A stretch of 64,000 nt of DNA, taken from assembly GCF_014212135.1 (NCBI RefSeq), contig NZ_JACJVQ010000005.1, forward strand, positions 511,702 through 575,701. The letters run 5' to 3'. Every line of letters begins with the position of its first letter. Positions within the stretch are counted from its first letter, which is position 1. The stretch is from Cohnella thailandensis (GTDB taxonomy: Bacteria > Bacillota > Bacilli > Paenibacillales > Paenibacillaceae). The notes under the pieces were generated by a model. That model made no database searches. It had not been told where the DNA came from and worked only from the letters and a program-made list of their open reading frames with translations. Below, piece by piece: positions 27,602 to 37,087 of this stretch. A program made the position numbers and the translations under genes.

Positions 27602-28291
27602 ATGGAACAAAGAGTTTATACGTTAAGCGATCTGCCGGAGGAAGAGCGTCCCCGCGAGAGAATGATGCGCAACGGTTCCGAATCGCTTAGCCATGCGGAG
27701 CTGCTCGCCATTCTGCTCAGGACGGGAACCCGCAGCGAATCGGCCGTCCATCTGGCCCAGCGGATTCTGAACGATTGCGGCGGGCTGCGGAGGTTCGCCG
27801 AGCGAAGCTGGGACGAGCTGACCCACATTCGCGGCATCGGACCGGCCAAGGCGCTGCAGCTGCAGGCGTCGATCGAGCTCGGAAGGCGAGTGGCCCGTTC
27901 CCGTCTGCCGGAGATGCCCCGGATTGCGAAGCCGCAGGATGCGGCGGACCTTCTGATGGAAGATCTGAGGCATTACCGCGAGGAGCACTTCGTCTGCTTG
28001 TTCCTGAACACGAAGAATCAAGTGATCGGCCGGCAGACTCTGTCGATCGGGAGCCTAAGCGCTTCCGTCGTCCATCCTCGCGAGGTATTCCGGGCGGCGA
28101 TCCGGCGAAGCAGCGCCTCCATTCTCTGCGCCCATAACCATCCGAGCGGAGACCCGACTCCGAGCCCCGAGGACATCCAAATCACGAAGCGGCTCGCGGA
28201 GGCGGGGCAGCTGCTCGGAATCGAGCTGTTGGACCACCTGGTAATCGGTGACAATCGATATATTAGTTTGAAGGAAAGCGGATGCTTGTAA
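27602..28291 (+). CDS. radC: RadC family JAMM/MPN protein
   Basis: A 229-residue protein with a helix-hairpin-helix segment (about 75-90, HIRGIGPAKALQLQ) and a C-terminal JAMM metalloprotease-like domain with the zinc motif HNHPSGDPTPSPED. The name comes from a historical radiation phenotype that was later re-assigned, so its role in DNA repair is doubtful. The ATG at 27602 follows GAGGAAGAAGG. Its last codons overlap the mreB promoter. Confidence 0.94.
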   Translation: MEQRVYTLSDLPEEERPRERMMRNGSESLSHAELLAILLRTGTRSESAVHLAQRILNDCGGLRRFAERSWDELTHIRGIGPAKALQLQASIELGRRVARSRLPEMPRIAKPQDAADLLMEDLRHYREEHFVCLFLNTKNQVIGRQTLSIGSLSASVVHPREVFRAAIRRSSASILCAHNHPSGDPTPSPEDIQITKRLAEAGQLLGIELLDHLVIGDNRYISLKESGCL

Positions 28292-28297
28292 TATAAT
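28268..28297 (+). promoter_or_regulatory. Probable mreB promoter
   Basis: -35 TTGAAG (28268-28273), an 18-base spacer, -10 TATAAT (28292-28297). It overlaps the radC stop codon, letting mreBCD be expressed apart from radC. Confidence 0.65.
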
Positions 28298-28330
28298 AAG
28301 AAGGATTGTCCCAACAGGAGGTAGCAGCAT

Positions 28331-29362
28331 ATGTTTGGTGGATTTACGCGAGATTTAGGAATTGATTTGGGAACGGCCAACACGCTAGTTTACGTTAAAG
28401 GCAAAGGAATCGCAGTGAGGGAGCCGTCCGTGGTTGCCCTGCGTACCGATACGAAGAAAATCGAAGCCGTGGGAGAAGCCGCGAAGAAGATGATCGGGCG
28501 CACGCCCGGCAACATTCGCGCCATTCGCCCGATGAAGGACGGCGTCATCGCCGACTTCGATACGACGGCTACGATGATCAAATATTTTATTCGCAGAGCA
28601 CAGAAGGAGCGCTCCTTCCCGCCGCGCCATCCGAACGTCATGGTGTGCGTTCCGTCCGGAATCACCGCCGTCGAGAAGCGCGCGGTCGAAGACGCCACCA
28701 AGCAAGCCGGCGCCAGGGAAGCATACACGATCGAGGAGCCGTTCGCGGCGGCGATCGGAGCCGATCTCCCGGTATGGGAGCCGACGGGCAGCATGGTCGT
28801 CGATATCGGGGGCGGCACGACGGAAGTCGCCGTCATCTCCCTCGGCGGCATCGTCACGAGCCGTTCGATCCGGGTGGCCGGAGACGAGATGGACGAATCG
28901 ATCATGCAGTACATCAAGCGGCTGTATAATCTGATGATCGGCGAGAGAACGAGCGAACAGCTCAAGATGGAGATCGGTTCGGCGCTTCCGCTCGACAAGG
29001 TCGAATCCATCGAGATTCGCGGCCGCGATCTCGTGACGGGGCTTCCGAAGACGCTGGCGATCACGTCGGACGAGATCACGGAAGCGTTGTCCGATACGGT
29101 CAACGCGATCGTGGAAGCGGTGAAGGTGACGCTCGAGAAGTGTCCTCCGGAGCTCTCGGCGGACATCATGGACCGCGGCATCGTGCTGACCGGCGGCGGG
29201 GCGCTCCTGCGCAACCTGGACAAGATGCTCTCCCGCGAGACGGGAATGCCGGTCATCGTCGCGGAGAATCCGCTGGATTGCGTCGCGATCGGAACGGGCA
29301 GGGCGCTCGAGAATATTCATCTCTTCAAGAGCAAAGGCAACTCTTCTTCCCGCAAACGTTAA
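28331..29362 (+). CDS. mreB: Rod shape-determining protein MreB
   Basis: A 343-residue bacterial actin that positions the elongasome. The ATPase motifs are [34 protein letters not shown] and ITGG-type [11 protein letters not shown]. An N-terminal amphipathic stretch FGGFTRDLG would bind the membrane. The ATG follows AGGAGGTAGCAGCAT. First gene of a complete mreB-mreC-mreD set. Confidence 0.98.
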   Translation: MFGGFTRDLGIDLGTANTLVYVKGKGIAVREPSVVALRTDTKKIEAVGEAAKKMIGRTPGNIRAIRPMKDGVIADFDTTATMIKYFIRRAQKERSFPPRHPNVMVCVPSGITAVEKRAVEDATKQAGAREAYTIEEPFAAAIGADLPVWEPTGSMVVDIGGGTTEVAVISLGGIVTSRSIRVAGDEMDESIMQYIKRLYNLMIGERTSEQLKMEIGSALPLDKVESIEIRGRDLVTGLPKTLAITSDEITEALSDTVNAIVEAVKVTLEKCPPELSADIMDRGIVLTGGGALLRNLDKMLSRETGMPVIVAENPLDCVAIGTGRALENIHLFKSKGNSSSRKR

Positions 29363-29433
29363 TCGCAAACGGAAATAAGAACGGATAGGAGCCCGGCGGC
29401 AGGGAAAGCAGGTGACTGATTATTTTTAAGATC

Positions 29434-30285
29434 ATGCGCAACAAAAGGCTGTTCATTCTTATGATCGGGCTCATTTTGTTCGTCTCCTTGCTGGGGTTCT
29501 CATATGGACGTACCGGGTTGACTTGGCCTGAGCGCTTCGTCAACGATGCTGTCGGAACCGTTCAAGAAGCGTTGTACCGGCCGGTCGGGGCGGTGTCGGA
29601 TTTTTTCCGCGACCTCGGCCGGCTTTCCGACGTGTATGAGGAGAACGAGCAGCTTCGCCAGACGGTTGCCCGTTATACCCAAGACAAGATACGCTACAAC
29701 ATGATCGAGAACGAGAATAAGAGACTTCAGGACGAGCTTCATTTTACCGAGAGACAGAAGCAATTATACGATTATCGTTATTTGATCGCCCAAGTGATCG
29801 CAAGCAGCTCCAACCCGTACGACAAGACGATCAAGATCAATCTCGGTTCCAATGACGGCATCAAGCCGAAAATGGCGGTAACGACGGTGGACGGCCTGGT
29901 CGGGCTGGTCAGCACGGTGTCGGAGTTCACTTCGACGGTCACGCCGATCTCGGAGCTGGACTCCGCTTCGGCAGACGCGATCTCGATCGCGGCGACCGTT
30001 CTCGGGAGAGAGGATCAATCGTTCGGCATCGTCGATTACGACAAGGAGAACAAGGTTCTCCAGATGAGCAAGATCGACGAGAACGATCAAGTCGTCGAGG
30101 GAGATTTGATCGTGACCTCCGGATTGGGCAACGTACTGCCTAAAGGCCTGATTATCGGAACCGTCATCAGCAATCAGGTAGGAGACTTCGGTCTCACTCA
30201 TACGGCCACGATCGAGCCCGCAGCCAAGTTCGATCACCTGAACGAGGTGTTCGTCGTGGTGACTTCAGATGTGGATGCGCCTTGA
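29434..30285 (+). CDS. mreC: Rod shape-determining protein MreC
   Basis: A cell-wall elongation scaffold with an N-terminal transmembrane helix (LFILMIGLILFVSLLGFSYG), an extracytoplasmic coiled coil (EENEQLRQTVARYTQDK...) and the MreC beta-barrel domain (AQVIASSSNPYDKTIKINLG, GLVGLVSTV). The ATG used here has no Shine-Dalgarno. A better fit is ATT at 29422: AGGTGA (29410-29415) lies six bases before it, and reading from there restores the N-terminus FKIMRNKRLF. As I remember them, related MreC proteins begin M-F-K-x-x-x-N-K-R-L-F. The true product may thus be 287 residues with a rare ATT start. Confidence 0.93.
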   Translation: MRNKRLFILMIGLILFVSLLGFSYGRTGLTWPERFVNDAVGTVQEALYRPVGAVSDFFRDLGRLSDVYEENEQLRQTVARYTQDKIRYNMIENENKRLQDELHFTERQKQLYDYRYLIAQVIASSSNPYDKTIKINLGSNDGIKPKMAVTTVDGLVGLVSTVSEFTSTVTPISELDSASADAISIAATVLGREDQSFGIVDYDKENKVLQMSKIDENDQVVEGDLIVTSGLGNVLPKGLIIGTVISNQVGDFGLTHTATIEPAAKFDHLNEVFVVVTSDVDAP

Positions 30286-30287
30286 CC

Positions 30288-30809
30288 ATGAGAATGAACC
30301 GGACGATTCTGATAACCTTGCTTTTGCTGCTTGTGCAGACCTCCATTCTGCCCTGGCTGATCCCCTCGGGCTGGAGCGATAGGCTTCTCCCTCACCTGCC
30401 TTTCGTGATGACGGTGTTCGTCGCCTTGTTCGGAGGAAGATACAAAGCCTTCTTCTTCGGGCTCGGCTTCGGCTTGCTGGAGGATATTCTCTTCTATGGG
30501 GAATTGTTAGGCACCTACGGGTTCTCGCTGGCTCTTATCGGCTATTTAATCGGTCTTGTAGGCGAGCGGAAGAGCCACCTGCTCAGCTTTATGCTTCTCG
30601 CCATCGGGCTGGGAAGCCTGATCATGGATTCGATCGTGTACTTCGTCTATCAGCTGTTCAAATTGACGGGAGATTCGTATCTCTTCGCCCTCTATTGGCA
30701 GATCGTTCCGACCATGCTGCTTCACGTGGCGATCGCTCTGCTGCTCTATCTGCCAGCCCGCCGCAAGCTGTCGAAGCCCGGCTCCGGCGAAGAGAAATCG
30801 GCGACTTGA
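30288..30809 (+). CDS. mreD: Rod shape-determining protein MreD
   Basis: A 173-residue integral membrane protein with five to six hydrophobic helices and the MreD pattern (QTSILPWLIP..., FGGRYKAFFFGLGFGLLEDI). It partners MreC in the elongation complex. The first ATG (30288) lies two bases after the mreC stop; a TTG at 30282 overlapping mreC is also possible. Translation is probably coupled to mreC because no clear ribosome-binding site is seen. Confidence 0.92.
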   Translation: MRMNRTILITLLLLLVQTSILPWLIPSGWSDRLLPHLPFVMTVFVALFGGRYKAFFFGLGFGLLEDILFYGELLGTYGFSLALIGYLIGLVGERKSHLLSFMLLAIGLGSLIMDSIVYFVYQLFKLTGDSYLFALYWQIVPTMLLHVAIALLLYLPARRKLSKPGSGEEKSAT

Positions 30810-30890
30810 CGATCCGGTTCTCGCTTGCGCCGGGAGGAGTCCCGGGGCTTCGGACAGAATTGTTGTAATTGTAGGGAGGGGCGGACGGAC

Positions 30891-31550
30891 GTGAGCGTCA
30901 AATCGGCCATTACGATCAAGGGTACCAAGGAAGGCCTTATCTTTCTGTTGGACGATCAATGCGATTTCATGTCGCTGCTTGATGAATTGCACGCCAAGCT
31001 GGATAAGCATGAACAGCAATTGACCGGCCCGATGGTTCACGTCTTCGTTAAGCTCGGTTCAAGGAACCTGGACGAAGAGGACAAGGAGAAGATCAGGGGC
31101 GCCATTCGCCGGCAGGGGAACTTTCTCGTGCAGAGCATCGAGAGCGACCTGGAGGCGAACGTACCCGCCTTGGAGCCGCCTAGCCTGCAGACGATGACCG
31201 GAATCGTACGTTCCGGTCAAGTGGTTCAGCACGACGGCCACCTGCTGTTTATCGGCGACGTGAATCCGGGAGGAAGCATCCTCTGCACGGGCGACATCTA
31301 CGTGATGGGCGCGCTGAGAGGAATGGCTCACGCAGGGTGCGAAGGGAACGATTCCTCGATCATCGCGGCCTCCCTGATGACTCCGACGCAGCTGCGAATC
31401 GCCGAGGTGATCAGCAGGCCTCCGGAGGAATGGGCGTCCGCCGAGCCTTGGATGGAGTACGCGTATTTAAGGAACGGAACCATGGAGATCGATAAGTTGA
31501 CTCACTTGCATCATTACCGCAAGGAAGCCATGCTATTTAAAGGAGTGTAG
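30891..31550 (+). CDS. minC: Septum site-determining protein MinC
   Basis: A 219-residue inhibitor of FtsZ assembly. The N-terminal FtsZ-interacting domain is about residues 1-95. The C-terminal beta-helix domain has the conserved HDGHLLFIGDVNPGGSI and GDIYVMGALRGMAHAG, which binds MinD. The frame is open to 30825, but the GTG at 30891 (VKSAITIKGTKEGL) with GGGAGGGG upstream is the better start. minD begins five bases after the stop. Confidence 0.95.
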   Translation: MSVKSAITIKGTKEGLIFLLDDQCDFMSLLDELHAKLDKHEQQLTGPMVHVFVKLGSRNLDEEDKEKIRGAIRRQGNFLVQSIESDLEANVPALEPPSLQTMTGIVRSGQVVQHDGHLLFIGDVNPGGSILCTGDIYVMGALRGMAHAGCEGNDSSIIAASLMTPTQLRIAEVISRPPEEWASAEPWMEYAYLRNGTMEIDKLTHLHHYRKEAMLFKGV

Positions 31551-31554
31551 AGCG

Positions 31555-32349
31555 ATGGGAGAAGCGATTGTCGTTACGTCCGGCAAAGGCGGGGTCGGCA
31601 AAACAACCACGTCGGCCAATCTGGGGACCGCGCTGGCGTTGCTGGGCAAAAAAGTGTGCATGGTCGATACCGACATCGGTCTGCGTAACCTGGACGTCGT
31701 CATGGGACTCGAGAATCGGATTGTGTACGATCTGATCGACGTCGCGGAGGGTCGTTGCCGTCTTCCTCAAGCGCTCGTGAAGGACAAGCGGTTCGAGGAG
31801 CTGTACATGCTTCCGGCCGCGCAGACGAAGGACAAGAACGATATTACCCCCGAGCAAGTCGGCAAGATCGTCGAAGAGCTGAAGCCGGACTTCGATTACG
31901 TCATCATCGATTGCCCGGCCGGGATCGAGCAGGGCTTCGACAACGCGGTGGCGGGAGCGGACCAAGCGATCGTCGTCACGACTCCGGAGAACGCCGCCGT
32001 TCGGGACGCGGACCGCGTCATCGGGATTCTGGACAAGCGGGGAATCAAGTCTCCCAAGCTGATCATCAACCGGATTCGTCCGAACATGATGAAAAGCGGG
32101 GATATGCTGGAGATCGACGATATCTGCCAGGTGCTGGCGATCGATCTGGTCGGCATCATTCCCGACGACGAGCTCGTGATCCGGGCCGCGAATCACGGAG
32201 AGCCGACGGTGATGAATCCGAATTCGCGCGCCGCGATCGCTTACCGCAACGTTGCTCGACGAATATTGGGAGAGACGGTTCCACTTATGCCGCTAGAAGA
32301 GAAGACAGGGGTGTTCGGGCGGGTCAAGAAGTTTCTTAGAATGGGATGA
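31555..32349 (+). CDS. minD: Septum site-determining protein MinD
   Basis: A 264-residue membrane-associated ATPase of the ParA/MinD family. It has the deviant Walker A SGKGGVGKTTTSANLG, the DTDIGLRNLD and DYVIIDCPAGIEQGF motifs, and a C-terminal amphipathic membrane-targeting helix (FGRVKKFLRM). It recruits MinC to the membrane. AAAGGAG precedes the ATG at good spacing. Confidence 0.98.
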   Translation: MGEAIVVTSGKGGVGKTTTSANLGTALALLGKKVCMVDTDIGLRNLDVVMGLENRIVYDLIDVAEGRCRLPQALVKDKRFEELYMLPAAQTKDKNDITPEQVGKIVEELKPDFDYVIIDCPAGIEQGFDNAVAGADQAIVVTTPENAAVRDADRVIGILDKRGIKSPKLIINRIRPNMMKSGDMLEIDDICQVLAIDLVGIIPDDELVIRAANHGEPTVMNPNSRAAIAYRNVARRILGETVPLMPLEEKTGVFGRVKKFLRMG

Positions 32350-32355
32350 GAAAGC

Positions 32356-33501
32356 TTGCTGAACCGAATTAAAAAAATAGATTGGCTCATGATGCTGATC
32401 CTGTGCGGGTTCATGGTCATCAGCGCTCTGGTTGTCCGAAGCGCCACGCATAACACGAGCTACGTCAACTTCGATATCCGGACGTTGATGTATTACGGAG
32501 TCGGCTTCGTCGTCCTTCTGCTGATGACCTTGGTCGATTACCGGCTGCTGCTCAAGGGCTGGTTCATCTGGTACTTGATCGGAATCGGTTCCCTGATCGC
32601 GGTATTCTTCTTCGCTCCCGTAAGAAACGGCGCCCGGAGCTGGTTCGAGCTGCCCGGCGGCCTGACCATCCAGCCGGCCGAGATCATGAAGCTATTCCTG
32701 ATCATGGCCGTCGCGGCGGTGCTCGGCAGGCGGCAAGGGGATCCGTTGCGCATGCGGACGGACGTGATGGCGATCGCGGTCGTCGCGTTCGTTCCTTTCG
32801 CCCTCGTCATGGTCCAGCCGGACCTCGGCAACGCGATGATTTATATCTTCATCGTGCTTGGGATGCTATGGATCGGCAATATCCGCTACACGTACGTCGT
32901 CATCGGGCTCGGAGCCGTCGTCGGCGGACTGGTGCTGTTCGTTACCTTGTTCAATTCCTTCAACGATGAGATCAAGACTTATCTCACGGATCACGAGAAG
33001 GGTCACTGGTACCAACGGATCAACACGTACATCCATCCGGACCAGGCCTCCGACGACGAACGGCGTCAATCCGAGAACGCCAAGATCGCGATCGGCTCCG
33101 GCGGGCTGTCCGGGGACGGCTACATGCAAGGCGAGTCGAAAAACCGCAAGTTCATCCCGTATCCGTATTCCGACTCCATCTTCGTCGTCGTCGGGGAGGA
33201 ATTCGGCTTCCAGGGGGCAGCGGTCCTGCTTCTCCTCTACTTTATTTTCATCTACCGAATGATAATAATCGCGTATCAATGTTACGATCTGAGAGGGTCT
33301 TTCATTATCATCGGGATAGCCTCCATGCTGGTGTTCCAAATCTTCCAGAACATCGGAATGATGATCGGCCTCATGCCGATAACGGGGATCACCTTGCCGT
33401 TCATCAGCTATGGAGGCACCTCGCTGATTCTGAATATGCTGTCGATCGGTCTAATCTTCAGCATTCGAGCCCACCAAGAGAAGTATACGATGGATACGTA
33501 A
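32356..33501 (+). CDS. rodA: SEDS-family peptidoglycan glycosyltransferase (RodA/FtsW)
   Basis: A 381-residue polytopic protein of the SEDS family. It carries RNGARSWFELPGGLTIQPAE, VQPDLGNAMIYIF and the C-terminal signature NIGMMIGLMPITGITLPF followed by SYGGTS. Placement behind minD and downstream of mreBCD favours a RodA role in side-wall synthesis, partnered by a class B PBP not in this window. FtsW or the sporulation SEDS protein SpoVE cannot be excluded from sequence alone. The start TTG at 32356 lies six bases after minD. A terminator follows at once. Confidence 0.9.
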   Translation: MLNRIKKIDWLMMLILCGFMVISALVVRSATHNTSYVNFDIRTLMYYGVGFVVLLLMTLVDYRLLLKGWFIWYLIGIGSLIAVFFFAPVRNGARSWFELPGGLTIQPAEIMKLFLIMAVAAVLGRRQGDPLRMRTDVMAIAVVAFVPFALVMVQPDLGNAMIYIFIVLGMLWIGNIRYTYVVIGLGAVVGGLVLFVTLFNSFNDEIKTYLTDHEKGHWYQRINTYIHPDQASDDERRQSENAKIAIGSGGLSGDGYMQGESKNRKFIPYPYSDSIFVVVGEEFGFQGAAVLLLLYFIFIYRMIIIAYQCYDLRGSFIIIGIASMLVFQIFQNIGMMIGLMPITGITLPFISYGGTSLILNMLSIGLIFSIRAHQEKYTMDT

Positions 33502-33505
33502 CGAT

Positions 33506-33533
33506 GAGCCGTCCCGGCAAGGGGCGGCTCTTT
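33506..33533 (+). terminator. Terminator after rodA
   Basis: GAGCCGTCCC, loop GGCAA, GGGGCGGCTC (one G-U pair), then TTTGCATGTT. Probably it closes the mreB-rodA unit. Confidence 0.75.
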
Positions 33534-33618
33534 GCATGTTCGCCGTTCCCCGCGCTTCTAAATGCGATGGACTTGCCATATCGTTGTACTAAGAAGCGGG
33601 ACAAGGGAGGAACGGGGG

Positions 33619-34773
33619 ATGCAGGTACGGGATAATATCCGCGAGAGAAGAAGGAACCGGATCATGCAGCTGACGGGGGTTCGCCCGGAGAGCCGGCGTT
33701 CGGAGCCGAAGACGATAGAATCGCCCGAGCGCGGAGGTTATTCGAACGAGGAGCTCCCGGAAGAGAGGATCGAAAGGATCAAGACGTCTTCGAATTTGAT
33801 TCCGAGCCAAGGGGCCCGATTAAACGCGGATTCCGATTCGGAAGCCGAGTCGCAAGAGGACAGCTTGACGGCCTTGAACCGGTGGCTCGATTCCGCCGAC
33901 TCCCCGGAAGTTCAACGCCGGCCGCCCGCCGCGGCGAGAGAGCCTAGGGATTCATTCGCGGAACAGGATCCCGAGAAGTGGTGGAAGGAACGGCAGCGCA
34001 TGCAGTTTTCCAACCGGAGGCCGGTCGGGAATGAAGATTCGATTCCGGCGGGAATGGGATCGATAAAGAGCTTAAGCGATTTTCCGAATCTTGCAAGGGG
34101 CGGCTCCGGTTGGCGGGAAGGTCCGGCGGAACCGCCTCATGATGGGGGATGGAGCCGCTTTATTCGCGGTTTTATGATGCGTGCGGCGATTGCATTGCTG
34201 CTGCTAGGGGCGGCTTGGGCCTGGTTCCGGTTCGAGCTGCCCGGCAGCGGGCAGGCGAAGGCGTGGACCGTTCAAGCGATCACCCGGGACATGGACTACG
34301 TCGCCGTTCAGGAATGGTATGAACGAACGTTCGGCAGCACGCCGGCTTTCCTTGAGCTGCTGAATCGCCGGGACAATACGGAAGCCGTAAGCGCGGATTG
34401 GAACCGGGAAGAAATCGCGCTGCCGCTAACCGGGACGATCGTTCAACCTTTCGAGCAGGATGGCACCGGCATTCGAATGTCCGCGCCCGCCGGAAGTCCG
34501 GTCAAAGCCGTGCATACCGGAAGGGTAACGCAGGTAACGCTCGACGAGCAAGGGATCGCGACGATTCAGATCCAGCATCCGAACCGGGTCGTTTCGGTTT
34601 ACGGCAACGTGGACAATGTCGTCGTCAAGGCGAACGATTGGGTGGAAACGGGGGCGAAGCTCGGAGAAGCGGCAGCTTTGGCGGCGGGCGAGGATGAAGA
34701 AGGGGGATTCTACTTCGCTCTTAAGCGGGACGGTAAATTTTTGGATCCAACGGAAGTGATACCGTTTGATTAA
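33619..34773 (+). CDS. spoIVFA: SpoIVFA-like protein with degenerate LytM/M23 domain
   Basis: A 384-residue membrane protein. A basic, polar cytoplasmic N-terminus (1-185) precedes one transmembrane helix (about 186-206, MMRAAIALLLLGAAWAWF) and a C-terminal LytM-type beta domain (about 265-380, LPLTGTIVQPFEQDGTGIRM, SVYGNVDNVVVKANDWVETG). The metal ligands of active M23 peptidases (HxxxD and HxH) are not evident, which fits SpoIVFA, a regulator rather than an enzyme. In B. subtilis SpoIVFA holds SpoIVFB inactive in the outer forespore membrane. The ATG at 33619 has GGGAGG eight bases upstream. The gene overlaps spoIVFB. Confidence 0.88.
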   Translation: MQVRDNIRERRRNRIMQLTGVRPESRRSEPKTIESPERGGYSNEELPEERIERIKTSSNLIPSQGARLNADSDSEAESQEDSLTALNRWLDSADSPEVQRRPPAAAREPRDSFAEQDPEKWWKERQRMQFSNRRPVGNEDSIPAGMGSIKSLSDFPNLARGGSGWREGPAEPPHDGGWSRFIRGFMMRAAIALLLLGAAWAWFRFELPGSGQAKAWTVQAITRDMDYVAVQEWYERTFGSTPAFLELLNRRDNTEAVSADWNREEIALPLTGTIVQPFEQDGTGIRMSAPAGSPVKAVHTGRVTQVTLDEQGIATIQIQHPNRVVSVYGNVDNVVVKANDWVETGAKLGEAAALAAGEDEEGGFYFALKRDGKFLDPTEVIPFD

Positions 34774-35641
34774 ATGGCGAGGAATCGCCTTTAAGCTGCA
34801 TCCCTTGTTCGTCCTGCTTATGCTGCTGGCGCTGGCGATGGGGGAGTGGCTGGGCGTGGTTACGCTGTTCGGGATCGTCCTGCTTCATGAGCTCGGGCAC
34901 TTGGCGATGGCGCTTCGGTTCGGTTGGACGATCCGGGAGGTTAAGCTGCTGCCCTTCGGCGGCGTTCTCGAAGTGGAGGAAGCGGGAACGGTTCCCGCGA
35001 AGGAGGAGGCTCTCGTGGCGATTGCGGGCCCGGCGCAGAACGCCTGGCTCGCTGTCGCCGCTTATCTGGCGGGCTTGCTTGGCTGGGTGGATACGGCTTG
35101 GTCGCATGATTTCATCAAAGCCAACGCGCTTATCCTTCTCTTTAATCTGCTTCCCATCATGCCGCTGGACGGAGGGAAGCTCGTTCAAGCCTGGATGAGC
35201 CTGCGGATTCCGTATCACCGAGTCCTCTTGTGGAGCTCCCGTCTCAGTCTTTTTTTCAGCGCGGCGGTCGTCCTCTATTCCTTCGTTCCCCTTCTCCAAG
35301 GCGGCGTTCTGCAGATGAACGCGCTCGCCGTCGGCCTGTTCCTATGCGCCTCGAATTGGACTTATCGGAAGAACGTTCCGTTCGTTTTCTTGCGTTTTCT
35401 CGTGCACCGGGCACGCCGTTCGGAAGGACGCATCGACCGCGGAACGCTCGCCCAGCCGATCGTCGTCGCGGAACAGCGCCAGCCCTCCGACGTGGTCAAG
35501 CTTCTGATGAAGGAACGGTACCATCTCGTTTACGTCATCAAGCAGGGGAAAGTTCAGAAGGTGGTTCCGGAAGATCAGCTGGTCGACCGATTTCTCCATA
35601 CTCTGACAAACGGACATGCGGATTTGCGATTTTTCATGTAA
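34766..35641 (+). CDS. spoIVFB: SpoIVFB-like M50 intramembrane metalloprotease
   Basis: A 291-residue polytopic site-2-protease family member that in B. subtilis cleaves pro-sigma-K. The zinc motif HELGH is at residues 41-45, inside a membrane helix (LFGIVLLHELGHLAMALRFG), and the third ligand region is NLLPIMPLDGGKLVQ. The C-terminal 90 residues form a cytoplasmic domain resembling half of a CBS pair. The start TTG at 34766 overlaps the end of spoIVFA by eight bases, so translation is coupled. No spoIVB or sigK gene lies in this window. Confidence 0.92.
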   Translation: MIKWRGIAFKLHPLFVLLMLLALAMGEWLGVVTLFGIVLLHELGHLAMALRFGWTIREVKLLPFGGVLEVEEAGTVPAKEEALVAIAGPAQNAWLAVAAYLAGLLGWVDTAWSHDFIKANALILLFNLLPIMPLDGGKLVQAWMSLRIPYHRVLLWSSRLSLFFSAAVVLYSFVPLLQGGVLQMNALAVGLFLCASNWTYRKNVPFVFLRFLVHRARRSEGRIDRGTLAQPIVVAEQRQPSDVVKLLMKERYHLVYVIKQGKVQKVVPEDQLVDRFLHTLTNGHADLRFFM

Positions 35642-35673
35642 AATGGAGAAAAGTCGAGGCTCGGGAGGTAGGC

Positions 35674-36909
35674 ATGAAGCAGCTGTTCGTCCATTGCACG
35701 CGCAACGCAACCCATTCGGCGCTTATGGAAGACGGTCGACTGACGGAGTTCAGCCTGGAGAAATCGGAAGGAACGTCGATCGTCGGCAATTTGTACGTAG
35801 GCCGCATCGTGAATGTGCTGCCAGGCATGCAGGCGGCTTTCGTCGATATCGGCTTGCCGAAGAATGCGTTCCTCTACGTGGATGACGCTCTTCATCCTCA
35901 TCTGGATAAGCAGCCGAAGGAGAAGCCTTCCATCGCGGAGCTGCTGAAGCCCGGAGAAGAATATATCGTTCAAGTCATGAAGGAGCCGCTGGGCGGCAAG
36001 GGAGCGAGGGTGACCACGCATTATTCGTTGCCGGGCCGCTGGCTCGTCTATATGCCTCAAGCGGATTACGTGGGCGTCTCGAAGAAGATCGAGCACGAGC
36101 CGGAGCGCAACCGGCTGAAAGGACTGGCCGAGCAGCTGCGCGAGCCTGGGGAGGGCGTCATCCTGCGGACGAACGCGGAGGGCGAAAGCCCGGAGGCGCT
36201 GCTGGAGGATTTGACGGCTCTGCGGGGAGTCTGGAACGATATCCGATCGCGGGCCGCGCGGCTGAGCGCGCCGGCGGAGCTCCATCGGGACTTCGGGCTT
36301 GTCCAGAGAATCGTTAGGGACGTCTTCACTCCGGATACGGAGGAGCTGGTCGTCGACGACGAGAATGCGTACCGGGAAGCGACCGCTTATTTAAGACAGA
36401 CGGCCCCGTCGCTCGCGGAGCGGGTACGCCTCTATAAGGAATCTCCGCCTTTATACGATAAGACGGGAATCAACGAACAGCTGGACAAGGCCTTCAAGCC
36501 GAGGATCTGGCTGAACAGCGGCGGCTATCTGGTGTGGGACCAGACGGAAGCCCTTACGGTGATCGACGTGAACACGGGCAAATATACCGGCAACGTCGAT
36601 CTGGAGGAGACGGTCTTCCGCACCAATATGGAAGCCGCGGAAGAGATTGCGAGGCTTCTGCGGCTGCGGGACGTCGGCGGCATCATTATCGTCGATTTTA
36701 TCGATATGGAGACGGAAGAGCACCGGCAGCTCGTCGTGCAGCAGCTCGAAGGCACGATGAAGCGCGACCGGACCAAGTGCCAGGTGCTCGGCTGGACCCG
36801 GCTCGGACTGCTGGAGATTACCCGCAAAAAAGCCCGTGCGAACGTGGAAAGCTATCTGTACGAGACTTGCGCGGCTTGCAAGGGACGCGGGAAGATTTAT
36901 ATCCGTTAG
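35674..36909 (+). CDS. rng: Ribonuclease E/G family protein (RNase G type)
   Basis: A 411-residue endoribonuclease. An S1 domain at the N-terminus (about 35-125, GNLYVGRIVNVLPGMQAAFV) leads to the catalytic core with VIDVNTGKYTGNVDLEETV and the metal-binding aspartates of GGIIIVDFIDMETEEHR. It ends in the Zn-link CAACKGRGKIYIR. It is short, RNase G-like, without the E. coli RNase E scaffold. The frame extends to 35230, but the ATG at 35674 follows GGGAGGT at seven-base range (spacing four to five) and opens with MKQLFVHCTRNATHSAL, matching the family. B. subtilis lacks this enzyme; many Paenibacillaceae have it here. Confidence 0.95.
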   Translation: MKQLFVHCTRNATHSALMEDGRLTEFSLEKSEGTSIVGNLYVGRIVNVLPGMQAAFVDIGLPKNAFLYVDDALHPHLDKQPKEKPSIAELLKPGEEYIVQVMKEPLGGKGARVTTHYSLPGRWLVYMPQADYVGVSKKIEHEPERNRLKGLAEQLREPGEGVILRTNAEGESPEALLEDLTALRGVWNDIRSRAARLSAPAELHRDFGLVQRIVRDVFTPDTEELVVDDENAYREATAYLRQTAPSLAERVRLYKESPPLYDKTGINEQLDKAFKPRIWLNSGGYLVWDQTEALTVIDVNTGKYTGNVDLEETVFRTNMEAAEEIARLLRLRDVGGIIIVDFIDMETEEHRQLVVQQLEGTMKRDRTKCQVLGWTRLGLLEITRKKARANVESYLYETCAACKGRGKIYIR

Positions 36910-37087
36910 ATTCAGTTTCTCCGACTAGTTTCGCTGCTGCCGTCGCAAGGTCAGTTTGGCTAAATTATGCATTAGCGCTTAGTCGCGTTTGGCTTAACCG
37001 CCAACGGATTACTGGAATGAGCGCGGGCGAAAAGTCCATCCTATGGCATGGGTCAACCCCAAACAGCCATCAAGGGAGGAATTTCGC

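Noticed and set aside
36910-37087. Promoter or terminator between rng and the LPKTG gene
   Set aside because: No convincing hairpin with T-tract or sigma-A match. A sporulation-sigma promoter is possible but cannot be supported by eye.
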